DNA from: JBFIHZ01 sp041601535
Lineage (GTDB): Bacteria > Pseudomonadota > Gammaproteobacteria > Xanthomonadales > SZUA-36
Reading direction: 5' to 3'
DNA: 12,535 bases
Assembly: GCA_041601535.1 (NCBI GenBank)
Contig: JBFIHZ010000087.1
Coordinates: 1 to 12,535, forward strand
Shown: piece by piece, positions 1 through 7,712 of the stretch
Layout of the letters: each line of letters opens with the position of its first letter
Position numbering within the stretch: the first letter of the stretch is position 1
The notes under the pieces: model-generated
What the model was told of the DNA's origin: nothing
What the model saw: the letters and a program-made list of their open reading frames with translations, nothing else
Databases searched by the model: none
Translations under genes and position numbers: made by a program

Positions 1-1845
1 ATGTTCAACGTGTACGTGCAGCGCGTGCGTGAGCGCGTCGCCTACTCGCGCGAAGCGGTGCTCAAGCCGATGGATTTCACGGTGGATGAGTATTACGAAT
101 TCGACCGCGAAGAAGCGCCCTGGGCGGAAACCACCGCGGAACTGGACGAGCTGTGGCGCAAGCGGGTGAAGAACGATTTCCTGCGGCTGAAGCTGACCGA
201 CAAGGAGCCCGAGGCCATCGTCGAAACCCTGACGGAACGTTACGACAGCCTGGACCGGCGCATCAACGAACTGAACACCGAGGATGTGTTCCAGTTCTTC
301 ATGAACGCCTTTGCCCAATCCATCGAGCCGCACACGTCCTACCTGTCGCCACGCACCTCCGAGAACTTCGAGATTTCCATGAAGCTTTCGCTGGAAGGCA
401 TTGGCGCCTTGCTGGGACGCGAAACCGAATACACCACCATTGCCAGCATCGTGCCGGGTGGTCCGGCAGCGATGGATGGCCGCCTCAAGGCTGGCGACCG
501 CATCACTGCGGTGGGCCAGGGCCAGGATGGCAAGATGGTGGACGTGATCGGCTGGCGCATTGATGACGTGGTCGACCTGATCCGCGGGCCGAAAGGCACG
601 GTGGTGCGGCTGGAAGTATTGCCGGAAGAAGCCAGCATCGCCGGGCCGGCCAACCTGGTGGAAATCGTCCGCAATGAAGTCAAGCTGGAAGAGCAGGCGG
701 CCAAGAGCAGCATCATCGAAGTACCCGGTGACAAAGAAGGCGAAACGCGCAAAATCGGCGTGATCGACTTGCCGGTGTTTTACATGGACTTCAATGGCCG
801 CGCCAAGAATTTGCCCGACTACCGCAGCAGCACACGGGACGTACGTCGCCTGATCGGTGAACTGGAAGAGCAGGGCGTTGAAGGCCTGGTGGTGGATCTG
901 CGTAACAACGGCGGCGGCTCTTTGCTGGAAGCCACCACGCTGACGGGCCTGTTTATCGACAAGGGGCCGGTGGTGCAGGTACGCAATTCCAGCGGCAAGA
1001 TTTCCATGGAAGAAGACATCGAGGCCGGCATGGCCTGGGAAGGCCCGCTGGCCGTGCTGGTGAATCGCTACAGCGCATCCGCCTCGGAGATTTTCGCAGC
1101 CGCCATCCAGGATTACGGCCGCGGCCTGATCATCGGCGAGCCGACCTTTGGCAAGGGCACGGTGCAGAGCCTGCTGGATCTGGATGATTATGCGCCGTCG
1201 GCCGAATCACCCGGCATGGGCCAGCTGAAGATCACCATGGCGCAATTCTTCCGCGTCAATGGCGGCTCCACCCAGAACCGCGGCGTGGTGCCGGATATCC
1301 GCTTCCCTTCGGCAGGTGATCCGGAAGATTACGGTGAGCGTTCGCTGGACCATGCCTTGCCCTGGACCACCATTGATCCGGCACGCTATCAGCCCGTGGG
1401 TGACATCAGCCGGCTGGTGGCTGTAGCCGACAGCCGCTACCAGGGGCGCATCGGCAGCAACCAGGAATTCAACTGGCTGCTGGACGACATCGCGGAATAC
1501 AACCGCAAGTCCAGCCGCAAAGAGGTTTCACTGATGGAATCCGTGGCACGCGAGGAGATGGCCAAGGAAGAGGCCCGCCGTGCAGCGCGTAAAGCCAAGC
1601 AGGACGGGCACAATCCGCTGGTCAGCAGCGATGACGTGCTGCTGGAGCCGGAGTTTGACGAGCTTGAAGGCTCGGTGGTTGAAGATGCCGAGGAAAGCGA
1701 TGAGGAAGAAGGTCCCGACCTGCTGTTGCGCGAAGCAGCGAAGATTGTGGCCGATGTGGCTGAGCTGGGTTCCGATGCGGATTCGCTGAACCGGCAGTTC
1801 TCCCAGCTGCACGCAGAGGACGGCAGCGCACCAAAAATCAACTGA
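1..1845 (+). CDS. prc: Tail-specific (C-terminal processing) protease Prc, 5' end cut by window edge
   Basis: Periplasmic S41-family serine protease that degrades proteins with nonpolar C termini and, in E. coli, processes PBP3 and regulates peptidoglycan hydrolases. The 614 residues align from about residue 115 of E. coli Prc (682 aa): KPMDF at 22-26 matches KPMDF at about 136-140 there. The ATG at base 1 is therefore an internal Met, and the signal peptide and about 115 residues lie outside the window. A PDZ domain spans about 130-210 (VPGGPAA, then VDVIGWRIDDVVDLIRGPKG). The S41 domain spans about 250-440, with the catalytic Ser-Lys dyad at S360 (within YSASASEIF) and K385 (within GEPTFGKGT), 25 residues apart as in E. 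coli S452/K477. RNNGGG around 301-306 and FRVNGGSTQ near 417-425 are further family hallmarks. The C-terminal helical part includes an unusually acidic stretch at about 545-573. The gene ends at a strong terminator. Confidence 0.96.
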   Translation: MFNVYVQRVRERVAYSREAVLKPMDFTVDEYYEFDREEAPWAETTAELDELWRKRVKNDFLRLKLTDKEPEAIVETLTERYDSLDRRINELNTEDVFQFFMNAFAQSIEPHTSYLSPRTSENFEISMKLSLEGIGALLGRETEYTTIASIVPGGPAAMDGRLKAGDRITAVGQGQDGKMVDVIGWRIDDVVDLIRGPKGTVVRLEVLPEEASIAGPANLVEIVRNEVKLEEQAAKSSIIEVPGDKEGETRKIGVIDLPVFYMDFNGRAKNLPDYRSSTRDVRRLIGELEEQGVEGLVVDLRNNGGGSLLEATTLTGLFIDKGPVVQVRNSSGKISMEEDIEAGMAWEGPLAVLVNRYSASASEIFAAAIQDYGRGLIIGEPTFGKGTVQSLLDLDDYAPSAESPGMGQLKITMAQFFRVNGGSTQNRGVVPDIRFPSAGDPEDYGERSLDHALPWTTIDPARYQPVGDISRLVAVADSRYQGRIGSNQEFNWLLDDIAEYNRKSSRKEVSLMESVAREEMAKEEARRAARKAKQDGHNPLVSSDDVLLEPEFDELEGSVVEDAEESDEEEGPDLLLREAAKIVADVAELGSDADSLNRQFSQLHAEDGSAPKIN

Positions 1846-1862
1846 TCAAGCGGCCGTAAAAC

Positions 1863-1894
1863 AAAACGCCTTGCCGTTGGCGGCAAGGCGTTTT
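1863..1894. terminator. Bidirectional Rho-independent terminator between prc and mscL
   Basis: A perfect 14-base-pair stem (1863-1876 with 1881-1894) closes on a TTGG tetraloop. The stem starts with AAAA and ends with TTTT, so transcripts from either strand have a GC-rich hairpin followed by a U run. It lies 17 bases after the prc stop and 28 bases beyond the mscL stop, exactly between two convergent genes, so it can serve both. No other hairpin in this gap competes with it. Confidence 0.9.
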
Positions 1895-1922
1895 GCGTTG
1901 CATGGAGAAGGAGCGGCCGTGT

Positions 1923-2330
1923 TCAGATATTCTTGTTTTTCAGTAAATCACGGATTTCAGTCAGCAATACAACGTCCTGAGGGGGTTTGGGCGCTTCTGC
2001 CGGTTTTTCTTCCTGCTTCTTCTTCATTGAGTTCATGCCTTTGATGACCATGAAGATGGCGAAGGCAATGATGACGAAGTCAACCACGGTCTGGATGAAT
2101 GCGCCGTAGTTGAGTGTCACGGCCTCCGCTTCGCCGGCAGCCGCTTTGAGCGTCACCGCAAGGTCGCTGAAGTCCACGCCGCCCAGGGCCAGGCCCAGCG
2201 GTGGCATCAACACATCGTTGACAAACGAAGATACAATTTTGCCGAATGCGGCGCCGATAACAATACCAACGGCCATATCTACCACGTTACCGCGCATGGC
2301 AAATTCTTTGAACTCTTTCATCATGCTCAT
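1923..2330 (-). CDS. mscL: Large-conductance mechanosensitive channel MscL
   Basis: Homopentameric inner-membrane channel that opens under membrane tension and releases solutes during hypoosmotic shock. The 135-residue product is one residue shorter than E. coli MscL (136) and nearly collinear with it. It has the N-terminal amphipathic helix MSMMKEFKEFAMRGNVVD, TM1 at about 17-43 (VVDMAVGIVIGAAFGKIVSS), a periplasmic loop at about 50-75, TM2 at about 76-97 ending VIKGMN, and the cytoplasmic helix VLLTEIRDLLKNKN. I chose the start at 2330 because MSMMKEF matches E. coli MSIIKEF and AGGAG sits 6 bases upstream of the ATG. The frame stays open upstream to 2459, but those extra residues have no family counterpart. 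It converges on prc across the shared terminator and is divergent from priA. Confidence 0.97.
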   Translation of the reverse strand: MSMMKEFKEFAMRGNVVDMAVGIVIGAAFGKIVSSFVNDVLMPPLGLALGGVDFSDLAVTLKAAAGEAEAVTLNYGAFIQTVVDFVIIAFAIFMVIKGMNSMKKKQEEKPAEAPKPPQDVVLLTEIRDLLKNKNI

Positions 2331-2532
2331 TAGTCTCTCCTCTTTACAGTGGTTCGAACGAGAATGGTTCCGGCGTTTCAGCCTGTCTTTCTTGTTGTTG
2401 CTGGCGGCGGCGGGCAAGATGGTGCGGAGTTCAGCATCTTCTTCCATGCGCAACCGCATGGATCATAATAGCGGAAATCAACGACTTGCGAACCGGAAAC
2501 AGACCAACGGCCATCAGCCAGGCCGGCAGCGT
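2331..2532. other. Divergent intergenic region between mscL and priA
   Basis: These 202 bases must carry the promoters for both divergent genes. The only -10-like element I can point to for priA is CATAAT at 2464-2469, about 65 bases before the priA start, without a convincing -35. For mscL I see only the Shine-Dalgarno AGGAG (complement of about 2337-2341) and no persuasive promoter. Frames are open across the region on both strands, but their translations are not recognisable proteins and the composition is consistent with high-GC noncoding sequence. Confidence 0.3.
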
Positions 2533-4719
2533 ATGACCCAGATCAACCCGATACGCGTTTTGCGGGTGGCCTTACCCGTGCCCTTGCCGCAATTGTTTGA
2601 CTACCTGCCGCCGCAGCCGTGTGCGCCGGTGGCAGCCGGCGTGCGCGTGCTGGTGCCGTTTGGCAAACGCAAGCTGGTGGGTATTGTGGTCGAAGACAGC
2701 CCGCATACCGAGGTGGAGTCCGGCCGGCTGGTGCCGGTGCTGGATATTCTCGATCAGGCACAGCCCTTGCTGGACGCGCCGTTGATGCGTTTGCTGGGCT
2801 GGTGCTGGCAGTATTACAAGCATGCGCCGGGAGAAGTGTTGCAGACCGCACTGCCACCGGCCTTGCGCAAACCCGAGCAGAGCCTGCCGCCGCCGCCATT
2901 GCAGTACGCGCTCACCGCCGATGGGCTGGAGCGTCTGCAGCAGGGCCCCGGCCGGGCCACCGCGCAATACGCACTGTTGCAACGCCTGCGCGATGGGCCG
3001 CTATTGGAAGCCCAACTGGCTGATGAAGGTGGCCGCTGGCGTGCCACGCTGGCGCGGCTGATGGAACAGGGCTGGGTGGCCGCAGAGCCGGCCGTTGCGG
3101 CACAGCCGCGGCCGCAAAGCGGTCCCAGCCTGACGCCGGAACAGGAACGGGCGGTGTCAGCCATGGCCGCCGATCTGCAGCATTTCCAGTGCCATTTGCT
3201 GGACGGTGTTACCGGCAGCGGCAAAACCGAAGTCTATCTGCAGTTGCTGGAGCAGGTACTGAAGCAGGGCCGCCAGGGGCTGGTGCTGGTGCCGGAAATC
3301 GGCCTGACACCGCAACTGATTCGCCGCTTTCAGCAGCGCCTGGGCCTGCCGCCGGCGGTGTTGCATTCCGGCCTGAGCCAGGGCGAACGCCTGCAGACCT
3401 GGGCCGCGGTTGCCAGCGGGCGGGCGCGTTTGCTGATTGGCACGCGCTCGGCCCTGTTTACACCGATGCCGGAACTCGGCCTGATGATCCTGGATGAAGA
3501 GCACGATGCCTCGTTCAAACAACAGGACGGGTTTCGCTATTCGGCCCGTGATGTGGCGGTGAAACGGGCGGCGGAACTGGATATTCCCATCGTGCTGGGC
3601 AGCGCCACCCCTTCGCTGGAAACGCTCAACAATGCGCTCACCGGGCGTTACGCCCACCACCGGTTACGCCAGCGCGCCACCCGGGCGGCCATGCCCCGCT
3701 GGCGGGTGCTCGATATGGCGCACCACACCACCACCCAGGGGCTGGCTGCCGGATCACTGCAAGCCATGGCACAGACGCTGGAGCGCGGTGAACAGGTCAT
3801 GGTGTTTCTCAACCGCCGCGGTTATGCGCCGGTATTGATGTGTCAGCAGTGCGGCTGGCACGGCAGTTGTGACCGTTGTGATTCCAACCTGACCTGGCAT
3901 CGTGGCGCACGGTTGTTGTGTTGTCATCACTGCGGCCACCAGCGCCGCGTGCCCCCCCTGTGTCCGGCCTGCCGCGCTGATGCGCTGGCCAGTGCGGGTG
4001 AAGGCACCGAGCAGCTGGAGCAGGCGCTGACGCAGCATTTTCCCGCTGTGCCGGTACTGCGCTTTGACCGTGACAGCACCAGCCGCAAGGGCAGCTTCGA
4101 TGAGCGCCTGCAGCAGGTGCGCAGCGGTGTGCCCTGTATCCTGGTGGGCACCCAGATGCTGGCCAAGGGACATCACTTTCCGTCCGTCACGCTGGTGGTT
4201 GTGGTGAATGTGGACCAGGCCCTGTACAGCGCGGATTTCCGCGCGCGCGAGCGGCTGGGTCAGACCTTGTTGCAGGTATCCGGCCGGGCAGGGCGGGCCG
4301 AAAAACCGGGCACGGTCATCCTGCAAACCTTTCATCCGCAGGATGAGCAACTGGTGTTGCTGATCGATCAGGGCTACGAAGCGTTTGCCGGCGTGCTGCT
4401 CAAAGAACGCAGTGCAGCGCAACTGCCGCCTTCAAGCTACCAGGTGATGCTGCGCGCCGAGGCGCACGAGCGGCAACAGGTGGAGGCGTTTCTGAACAGG
4501 GCGGCAGGCTGTTTTCCCGCGGGCCAGGGCAAGGTGTATGGGCCCTTGCCGGCGGTGATGGAACGGGTGGCCGGCCGTTACCGCATGTATCTGCTGGTGC
4601 AGGCTGACCGGCGCGCCGACCTGCACCGGCAGGTGGATGAATGGTTGTCGCAGATACGCCGCCTGAAAGAAGGCCGCAAAGTGCGCTGGGCCATCGATAT
4701 GGACCCGCAGGAAATGTAA
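2533..4719 (+). CDS. priA: Primosomal replication restart helicase PriA
   Basis: Superfamily 2 3'-5' DNA helicase that recognises stalled or repaired forks and D-loops and starts reloading of DnaB with PriB/DnaT. The 728 residues compare with 732 in E. coli. The N-terminal 3'-end-binding domain spans about 1-105 (VALPVPLPQLFDYLPP). A winged-helix region follows to about 190. Helicase lobe 1 has Walker A GVTGSGKTEVYL at 225-236 and the DEEH box at 321-324. An eight-cysteine double zinc site inserted in lobe 2 uses C437, C440, C446, C449, C464, C467, C477 and C480, with one extra cysteine, C463. Motif V GTQMLAKGHHFP is at 539-550 and motif VI SGRAGR at 583-588. The C-terminal domain ends RKVRWAIDMDPQEM, close to E. 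coli. The start was chosen because homology begins within a few residues. Its Shine-Dalgarno sequence is weak, and an in-frame ATG 75 bases upstream (2458) cannot be fully excluded. Confidence 0.97.
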   Translation: MTQINPIRVLRVALPVPLPQLFDYLPPQPCAPVAAGVRVLVPFGKRKLVGIVVEDSPHTEVESGRLVPVLDILDQAQPLLDAPLMRLLGWCWQYYKHAPGEVLQTALPPALRKPEQSLPPPPLQYALTADGLERLQQGPGRATAQYALLQRLRDGPLLEAQLADEGGRWRATLARLMEQGWVAAEPAVAAQPRPQSGPSLTPEQERAVSAMAADLQHFQCHLLDGVTGSGKTEVYLQLLEQVLKQGRQGLVLVPEIGLTPQLIRRFQQRLGLPPAVLHSGLSQGERLQTWAAVASGRARLLIGTRSALFTPMPELGLMILDEEHDASFKQQDGFRYSARDVAVKRAAELDIPIVLGSATPSLETLNNALTGRYAHHRLRQRATRAAMPRWRVLDMAHHTTTQGLAAGSLQAMAQTLERGEQVMVFLNRRGYAPVLMCQQCGWHGSCDRCDSNLTWHRGARLLCCHHCGHQRRVPPLCPACRADALASAGEGTEQLEQALTQHFPAVPVLRFDRDSTSRKGSFDERLQQVRSGVPCILVGTQMLAKGHHFPSVTLVVVVNVDQALYSADFRARERLGQTLLQVSGRAGRAEKPGTVILQTFHPQDEQLVLLIDQGYEAFAGVLLKERSAAQLPPSSYQVMLRAEAHERQQVEAFLNRAAGCFPAGQGKVYGPLPAVMERVAGRYRMYLLVQADRRADLHRQVDEWLSQIRRLKEGRKVRWAIDMDPQEM

Positions 4720-4744
4720 TGCGGATCAGCGCCCGCGCAGGGCA

Positions 4745-4951
4745 TCAGTGATCGTCTTTATCCAGGTCATCATCATCGGGTGGATTGACCCAGTAAACTT
4801 TGACGTTTTTGCGCTCGGCATTGGCTTTGACCATGCGCTTGTAGTGATCGCTCTGGGTGTATTCACTGGTCTGCTTCACCGGCGGGGGGGTGGCTGTGCA
4901 GGCAACCAGGGCGGCGCATACCAGCAGGCATAGCATGGTGATCGTTTTCAT
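4745..4951 (-). CDS. Small predicted lipoprotein, function unknown
   Basis: The 68-residue product begins MKTITMLCLLVCAALVAC. This is a short positive N terminus, a hydrophobic core and the lipobox LVAC with the lipidation cysteine at position 18, so signal peptidase II processing would leave a mature protein of about 51 residues. The mature part begins with a proline-rich TATPPPVKQ stretch, continues with a charged central segment (SDHYKRMVKANAERKNVKVYW), and ends in VNPPDDDDLDKDDH, a very acidic tail. I recall small gammaproteobacterial lipoproteins with a similar basic helix followed by a WVNPP motif, but no function. The start at 4951 is supported by GGAG six bases upstream; the TTG (4966) and ATG (4963) further upstream are less likely because the Shine-Dalgarno lies after them. 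An extended -10 promoter lies about 100 bases upstream. It converges with priA across 25 bases. Confidence 0.8.
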   Translation of the reverse strand: MKTITMLCLLVCAALVACTATPPPVKQTSEYTQSDHYKRMVKANAERKNVKVYWVNPPDDDDLDKDDH

Positions 4952-5053
4952 GGCGTGCTCCATCAATTGACGGTTAGTGACCCCCTTGCGCTGACCCGGA
5001 GATCACGATGTGACCACCGAACCCGCAGGTCATGATCACTATCTACGAAACTA

Positions 5054-5081
5054 ATCGTACCACATGGGTCGTAAAAATCAA
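5054..5081 (-). promoter_or_regulatory. Candidate sigma-70 promoter for the small lipoprotein gene
   Basis: Reading the minus strand, TTGATT (5081-5076) is followed by 16 bases and then TACGAT (5059-5054). The -10 is preceded by TGG, which forms an extended -10 element (TGnTACGAT). Transcription would start near 5047 and give a leader of roughly 95 bases before the lipoprotein ATG at 4951. This is pattern-based only. Confidence 0.5.
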
Positions 5082-5205
5082 CCGGAATTGAATCAGTGAC
5101 ATGGCGCAGACAGCATGACCAATGACACTACAAAAATTCGCCCTTCCAAGTGACAGTAAGCGTCCCCATGTAACTGTAATCCGAATGCCAATTTCCACGA
5201 ATGGG

Positions 5206-5211
5206 TATACT
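5206..5211 (+). promoter_or_regulatory. Candidate -10 element for the moxR-bat operon
   Basis: TATACT matches the sigma-70 -10 consensus at five of six positions and lies 38 bases before the moxR ATG, leaving a leader of about 30 bases. No good -35 is present 16-18 bases upstream (GAATGC or neighbours), and the TG dinucleotide at 5202-5203 is one base too far for a canonical extended -10. This could mean activator dependence or simply that another promoter is used. Confidence 0.45.
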
Positions 5212-5249
5212 CGCGTTTTTGTGATGCCCTATGCCGGACAAGGTTTGTT

Positions 5250-6275
5250 ATGACGACATCAGAAATACAACACGAACAGGTCGATAAACCCGCCGCCGCA
5301 ACCAGCACTGCCGCGCACGCGGCGTTCATAAAGCTGAATCAGACGGCCAACGAGCTGATCATTGGCCAGCAACGGCTGATGGAGCGCTTGCTTATCGCCC
5401 TGCTGAGCAACGGCCATCTGCTGGTGGAGGGTGCACCCGGCCTGGCCAAGACCACCGCCATCAAGGTCATTGCCGACCGGATTGAAGGCGACTTCCACCG
5501 CATCCAGTTCACGCCCGACCTGTTGCCGGCGGATTTGACCGGCACGGAAATCTACCGGCCGCAGGAAGGCAGTTTCGAATTTCAACAGGGTCCGATCTTT
5601 CACAACCTGATCCTGGCCGATGAGGTCAACCGCGCGCCCGCCAAGGTGCAGTCGGCGCTGCTTGAAGCCATGGGTGAACACCAGGTAACGGTGGGGCGGG
5701 TAACCTATCGTCTGCCCAACCTGTTCCTGGTGATGGCAACGCAAAACCCGATCGAACAGGAAGGCACGTATCCGCTGCCGGAAGCGCAGCTGGACCGATT
5801 CCTGATGCACGTGGCCATATCCTATCCCGATGCCACGGCAGAGCAGAAAATTCTCAACCTGGCACGCCAGCAGGCGCGCGATGAGCTGGGCACCCAAAGC
5901 AATGCCCAGGTGCTGGTCACCCAGCAACAGGTGTTTGAAGCGCAGGCCGGTGTACTGGACCTGTACCTGGCGCCGGCGCTGGAGGAATACATTGTGCAAT
6001 TGGTGCTGGCCACCCGCGACCCGGGCCGCTGGGATGCCTCGCTGGCCCCGCTGGTGAGTTACGGCGCCAGCCCGCGCGCCACCATTGGCCTGGACCGCTG
6101 CGCGCGCGCCCGTGCCTGGCTGGACAACCGTGACTACGTGTCACCGGATGACGTGCAGGCCATGGTGCACGATGTGATGCGCCACCGTGTGCTGTTGTCC
6201 TACGAGGCCGAAGCCGACGGGGTAACCGTGGATCAGTTGATCGACCGCCTGCTGGACCTGGTTCCGGTGCCATGA
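5250..6275 (+). CDS. moxR: MoxR-family AAA+ ATPase
   Basis: Cytoplasmic AAA+ ATPase of the MoxR proper subfamily, thought to work as a chaperone on VWA-domain partners by helping folding, complex assembly or metal insertion. All diagnostic motifs are visible in the 341 residues. Walker A is GAPGLAKT at 61-68, Walker B LILADEVNRA at 120-129 with D124-E125, sensor 1 ATQNP at 163-167, the arginine-finger segment PEAQLDRF at 177-184 (R183), and sensor 2 GASPRAT at 272-278 (R276). The first 20 residues or so are a variable polar and Ala-rich extension. The ATG at 5250 has AAGG six to seven bases upstream. It is the first gene of the six-gene operon, and its stop overlaps the next start by four bases (ATGA), which indicates translational coupling to the DUF58 protein. 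Confidence 0.95.
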   Translation: MTTSEIQHEQVDKPAAATSTAAHAAFIKLNQTANELIIGQQRLMERLLIALLSNGHLLVEGAPGLAKTTAIKVIADRIEGDFHRIQFTPDLLPADLTGTEIYRPQEGSFEFQQGPIFHNLILADEVNRAPAKVQSALLEAMGEHQVTVGRVTYRLPNLFLVMATQNPIEQEGTYPLPEAQLDRFLMHVAISYPDATAEQKILNLARQQARDELGTQSNAQVLVTQQQVFEAQAGVLDLYLAPALEEYIVQLVLATRDPGRWDASLAPLVSYGASPRATIGLDRCARARAWLDNRDYVSPDDVQAMVHDVMRHRVLLSYEAEADGVTVDQLIDRLLDLVPVP

Positions 6276-7213
6276 GTCTTGGAGTGAACCATTCTGCAGG
6301 TGGGGATGGCATTCACTTGACGGCAGCCGAACTGATTGCCCTGCGGCCGCGCTGTCATTCCCTGCGGCTGCCCATGCGCCAGCCGGCGGCATCCGCACTG
6401 GCCGGCGCCTACCGCTCACGCTTCCGCGGCCGCGGTGTGGACTTTGTTGAATCACGCAATTACCAGCCCGGCGACGACATCCGCAACATGGACTGGCGCG
6501 TCACCGCGCGCACCGGCCGGGCGCACACCAAGGTGTTCCAGGAAGAGCGCGAGCGCCCGGTGCTGGTGGTGCTGGATGCCAGCCCCAGTTTGTATTTCGG
6601 CACCCGGCGGGTGCTCAAGTCGGTGGCGGCCGGGCAGATGGCAGCGGCCATAGCCTGGTCCGCCGTGCGCCGCGGCGACCGCATTGGCGGTTTTCTGTTT
6701 GCCCCGGGCCAGCACCGCGAAATGCGTCCGGCCGGTGGTCGCCGGGGTGCCATGCGCGTGATCCAGAACCTGGTCGGCTGGCTGGAACCAACCGTGACAG
6801 ATCACGCTGCCGAGCCGCTTTCGGTGGAACTGGAACGGGTGCGTCACGCAGTCCGGCCGGGCAGCCTGATCATCGTTATCAGCGATTTTTTCAACCTGGA
6901 TGAAGACTGCAACCGGCACCTGTCGCGTTTGCGGCAGCACAATGACGTGATTGGCTGCCAGGTGCTGGACCGGGCGGAGCGCGAATTGCCGCCCGGGCGT
7001 TACCCGATTACCGATGGCGAACAGACCAGCGTGATGGACACGGCCCGCAGCAATGACCGCGAACGGTTTTCCAGCATGAGTCAGCGCCACCTGGAAGAAC
7101 CGCGGCGCATGTTCCACCGCCACCAGTGCGGCTGGATGAGCCTGTACACCGATGATGATCCGGTGGACGTGCTGGGGCGTGAACTGCGCGTGCTGGTGGG
7201 CCGGCCGGTCTGA
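6272..7213 (+). CDS. DUF58 domain protein with VWA-like motif, MoxR partner
   Basis: The 313-residue protein carries the DUF58 signature from about 54: GRGVDFVESRNYQPGDDIR followed by NMDWRVTARTG (72-82). A VWA-like strand-loop, VLVVLDASPSLYFG at 97-110, follows and contains a D102-x-S104-x-S106 metal-site (MIDAS-like) motif. The later half has an alternating alpha/beta pattern (SLIIVISDFFNLDED, then IGCQVLDRAERELPP), consistent with a von Willebrand A-type fold. No signal peptide or transmembrane helix is apparent, so it is probably cytoplasmic or membrane-associated, where it can meet MoxR. DUF58 genes nearly always follow moxR in such operons, as here, with a four-base overlap. The molecular function is not established. 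I see none of the usual MIDAS threonine motif, so metal binding is uncertain. Confidence 0.92.
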   Translation: MSLGVNHSAGGDGIHLTAAELIALRPRCHSLRLPMRQPAASALAGAYRSRFRGRGVDFVESRNYQPGDDIRNMDWRVTARTGRAHTKVFQEERERPVLVVLDASPSLYFGTRRVLKSVAAGQMAAAIAWSAVRRGDRIGGFLFAPGQHREMRPAGGRRGAMRVIQNLVGWLEPTVTDHAAEPLSVELERVRHAVRPGSLIIVISDFFNLDEDCNRHLSRLRQHNDVIGCQVLDRAERELPPGRYPITDGEQTSVMDTARSNDRERFSSMSQRHLEEPRRMFHRHQCGWMSLYTDDDPVDVLGRELRVLVGRPV

Positions 7214-7226
7214 AGGATTGAATGCG

Positions 7227-7712
7227 GTGAACGAAACCAACGCAGCCAGCGCGGAACTGTTGTCGCAATTGCGCGATATTCATGGCGCGGCCCCGCCGGG
7301 CTGGTGGCCGCCGGCGCCGGGCTGGTGGGTGCTGGCCGCGCTGGTTTTGCTGGTGGTGTTTTTCGCGCTGCGGGCGCTGGCCCGCCGCTGGGCGGCCCAT
7401 CGCCGCAAACAGGCCTTGCTGCGCGCGCTGGAGCACATTGCCCGGCAAAACGATCCATCCGAGCAACCGCATGCCTACCTGGCGGAGCTTAACCGGCTGT
7501 TCCGCGTGGTGGCCTTGCAGGCATTTCCCGGAACAGCTGCCAGCCGTTTGCAGGGCGAGGAATGGGTCAGTTTCCTGCGCTCCATGTTGCCGGACAAAAC
7601 GCCGAGCGCCGGCCTGGCGGCGCTGGCCGTCGGCCCGTACCGGCCGCAGCCGGAATTTGATGCCGATGAACTGCACGCGCTGGCGCGTCGTTGGGTGAAG
7701 ACCTATGGCTGA
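7227..7712 (+). CDS. DUF4381 domain membrane protein of the bat operon
   Basis: The 161-residue protein begins with the family hallmark LRDIHGAAPPGWWPPAPGWW at about 15-34, directly followed by a single transmembrane segment (about 34-51, VLAALVLLVVFFALRAL) and a basic stop-transfer region RRWAAHRRK. The rest is a helical cytoplasmic domain rich in Leu and Ala (YLAELNRLFRVVALQAFPG). Such proteins sit between DUF58 and batA in gammaproteobacterial moxR operons, but their role is unknown. The GTG start at 7227 was chosen because AAGGA (7213-7217) lies nine bases upstream and the conserved block begins within a few residues. An in-frame TTG at 7218 and a longer open frame from 7152 inside the previous gene are less likely. 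The gene starts 13 bases after the DUF58 stop and ends overlapping batA by 8 bases. Confidence 0.88.
   Translation: MNETNAASAELLSQLRDIHGAAPPGWWPPAPGWWVLAALVLLVVFFALRALARRWAAHRRKQALLRALEHIARQNDPSEQPHAYLAELNRLFRVVALQAFPGTAASRLQGEEWVSFLRSMLPDKTPSAGLAALAVGPYRPQPEFDADELHALARRWVKTYG

Noticed and set aside
2110..2532. The priA frame stays open upstream for 141 codons, antisense to mscL, which would give an 869-residue protein.
   Set aside because: The extra part is antisense to a well-conserved gene, is rich in Ser/Ala/Thr as expected for a shadow frame, and PriA homology begins only at about 2533-2560.
4720..4744. Possible terminator between priA and the lipoprotein gene (GCCC-GCGCA-GGGC).
   Set aside because: Only four clean base pairs, no T run on either side, and imperfect extension beyond the stem.
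5259..5999. A 246-codon open frame on the minus strand inside moxR.
   Set aside because: It lies wholly opposite a gene with every AAA+ motif intact and its translation has no recognisable domain; long antisense frames are expected at this GC content. The same applies to the minus-strand frames at 6452-7240, 7567-8571 and 3754-4422.
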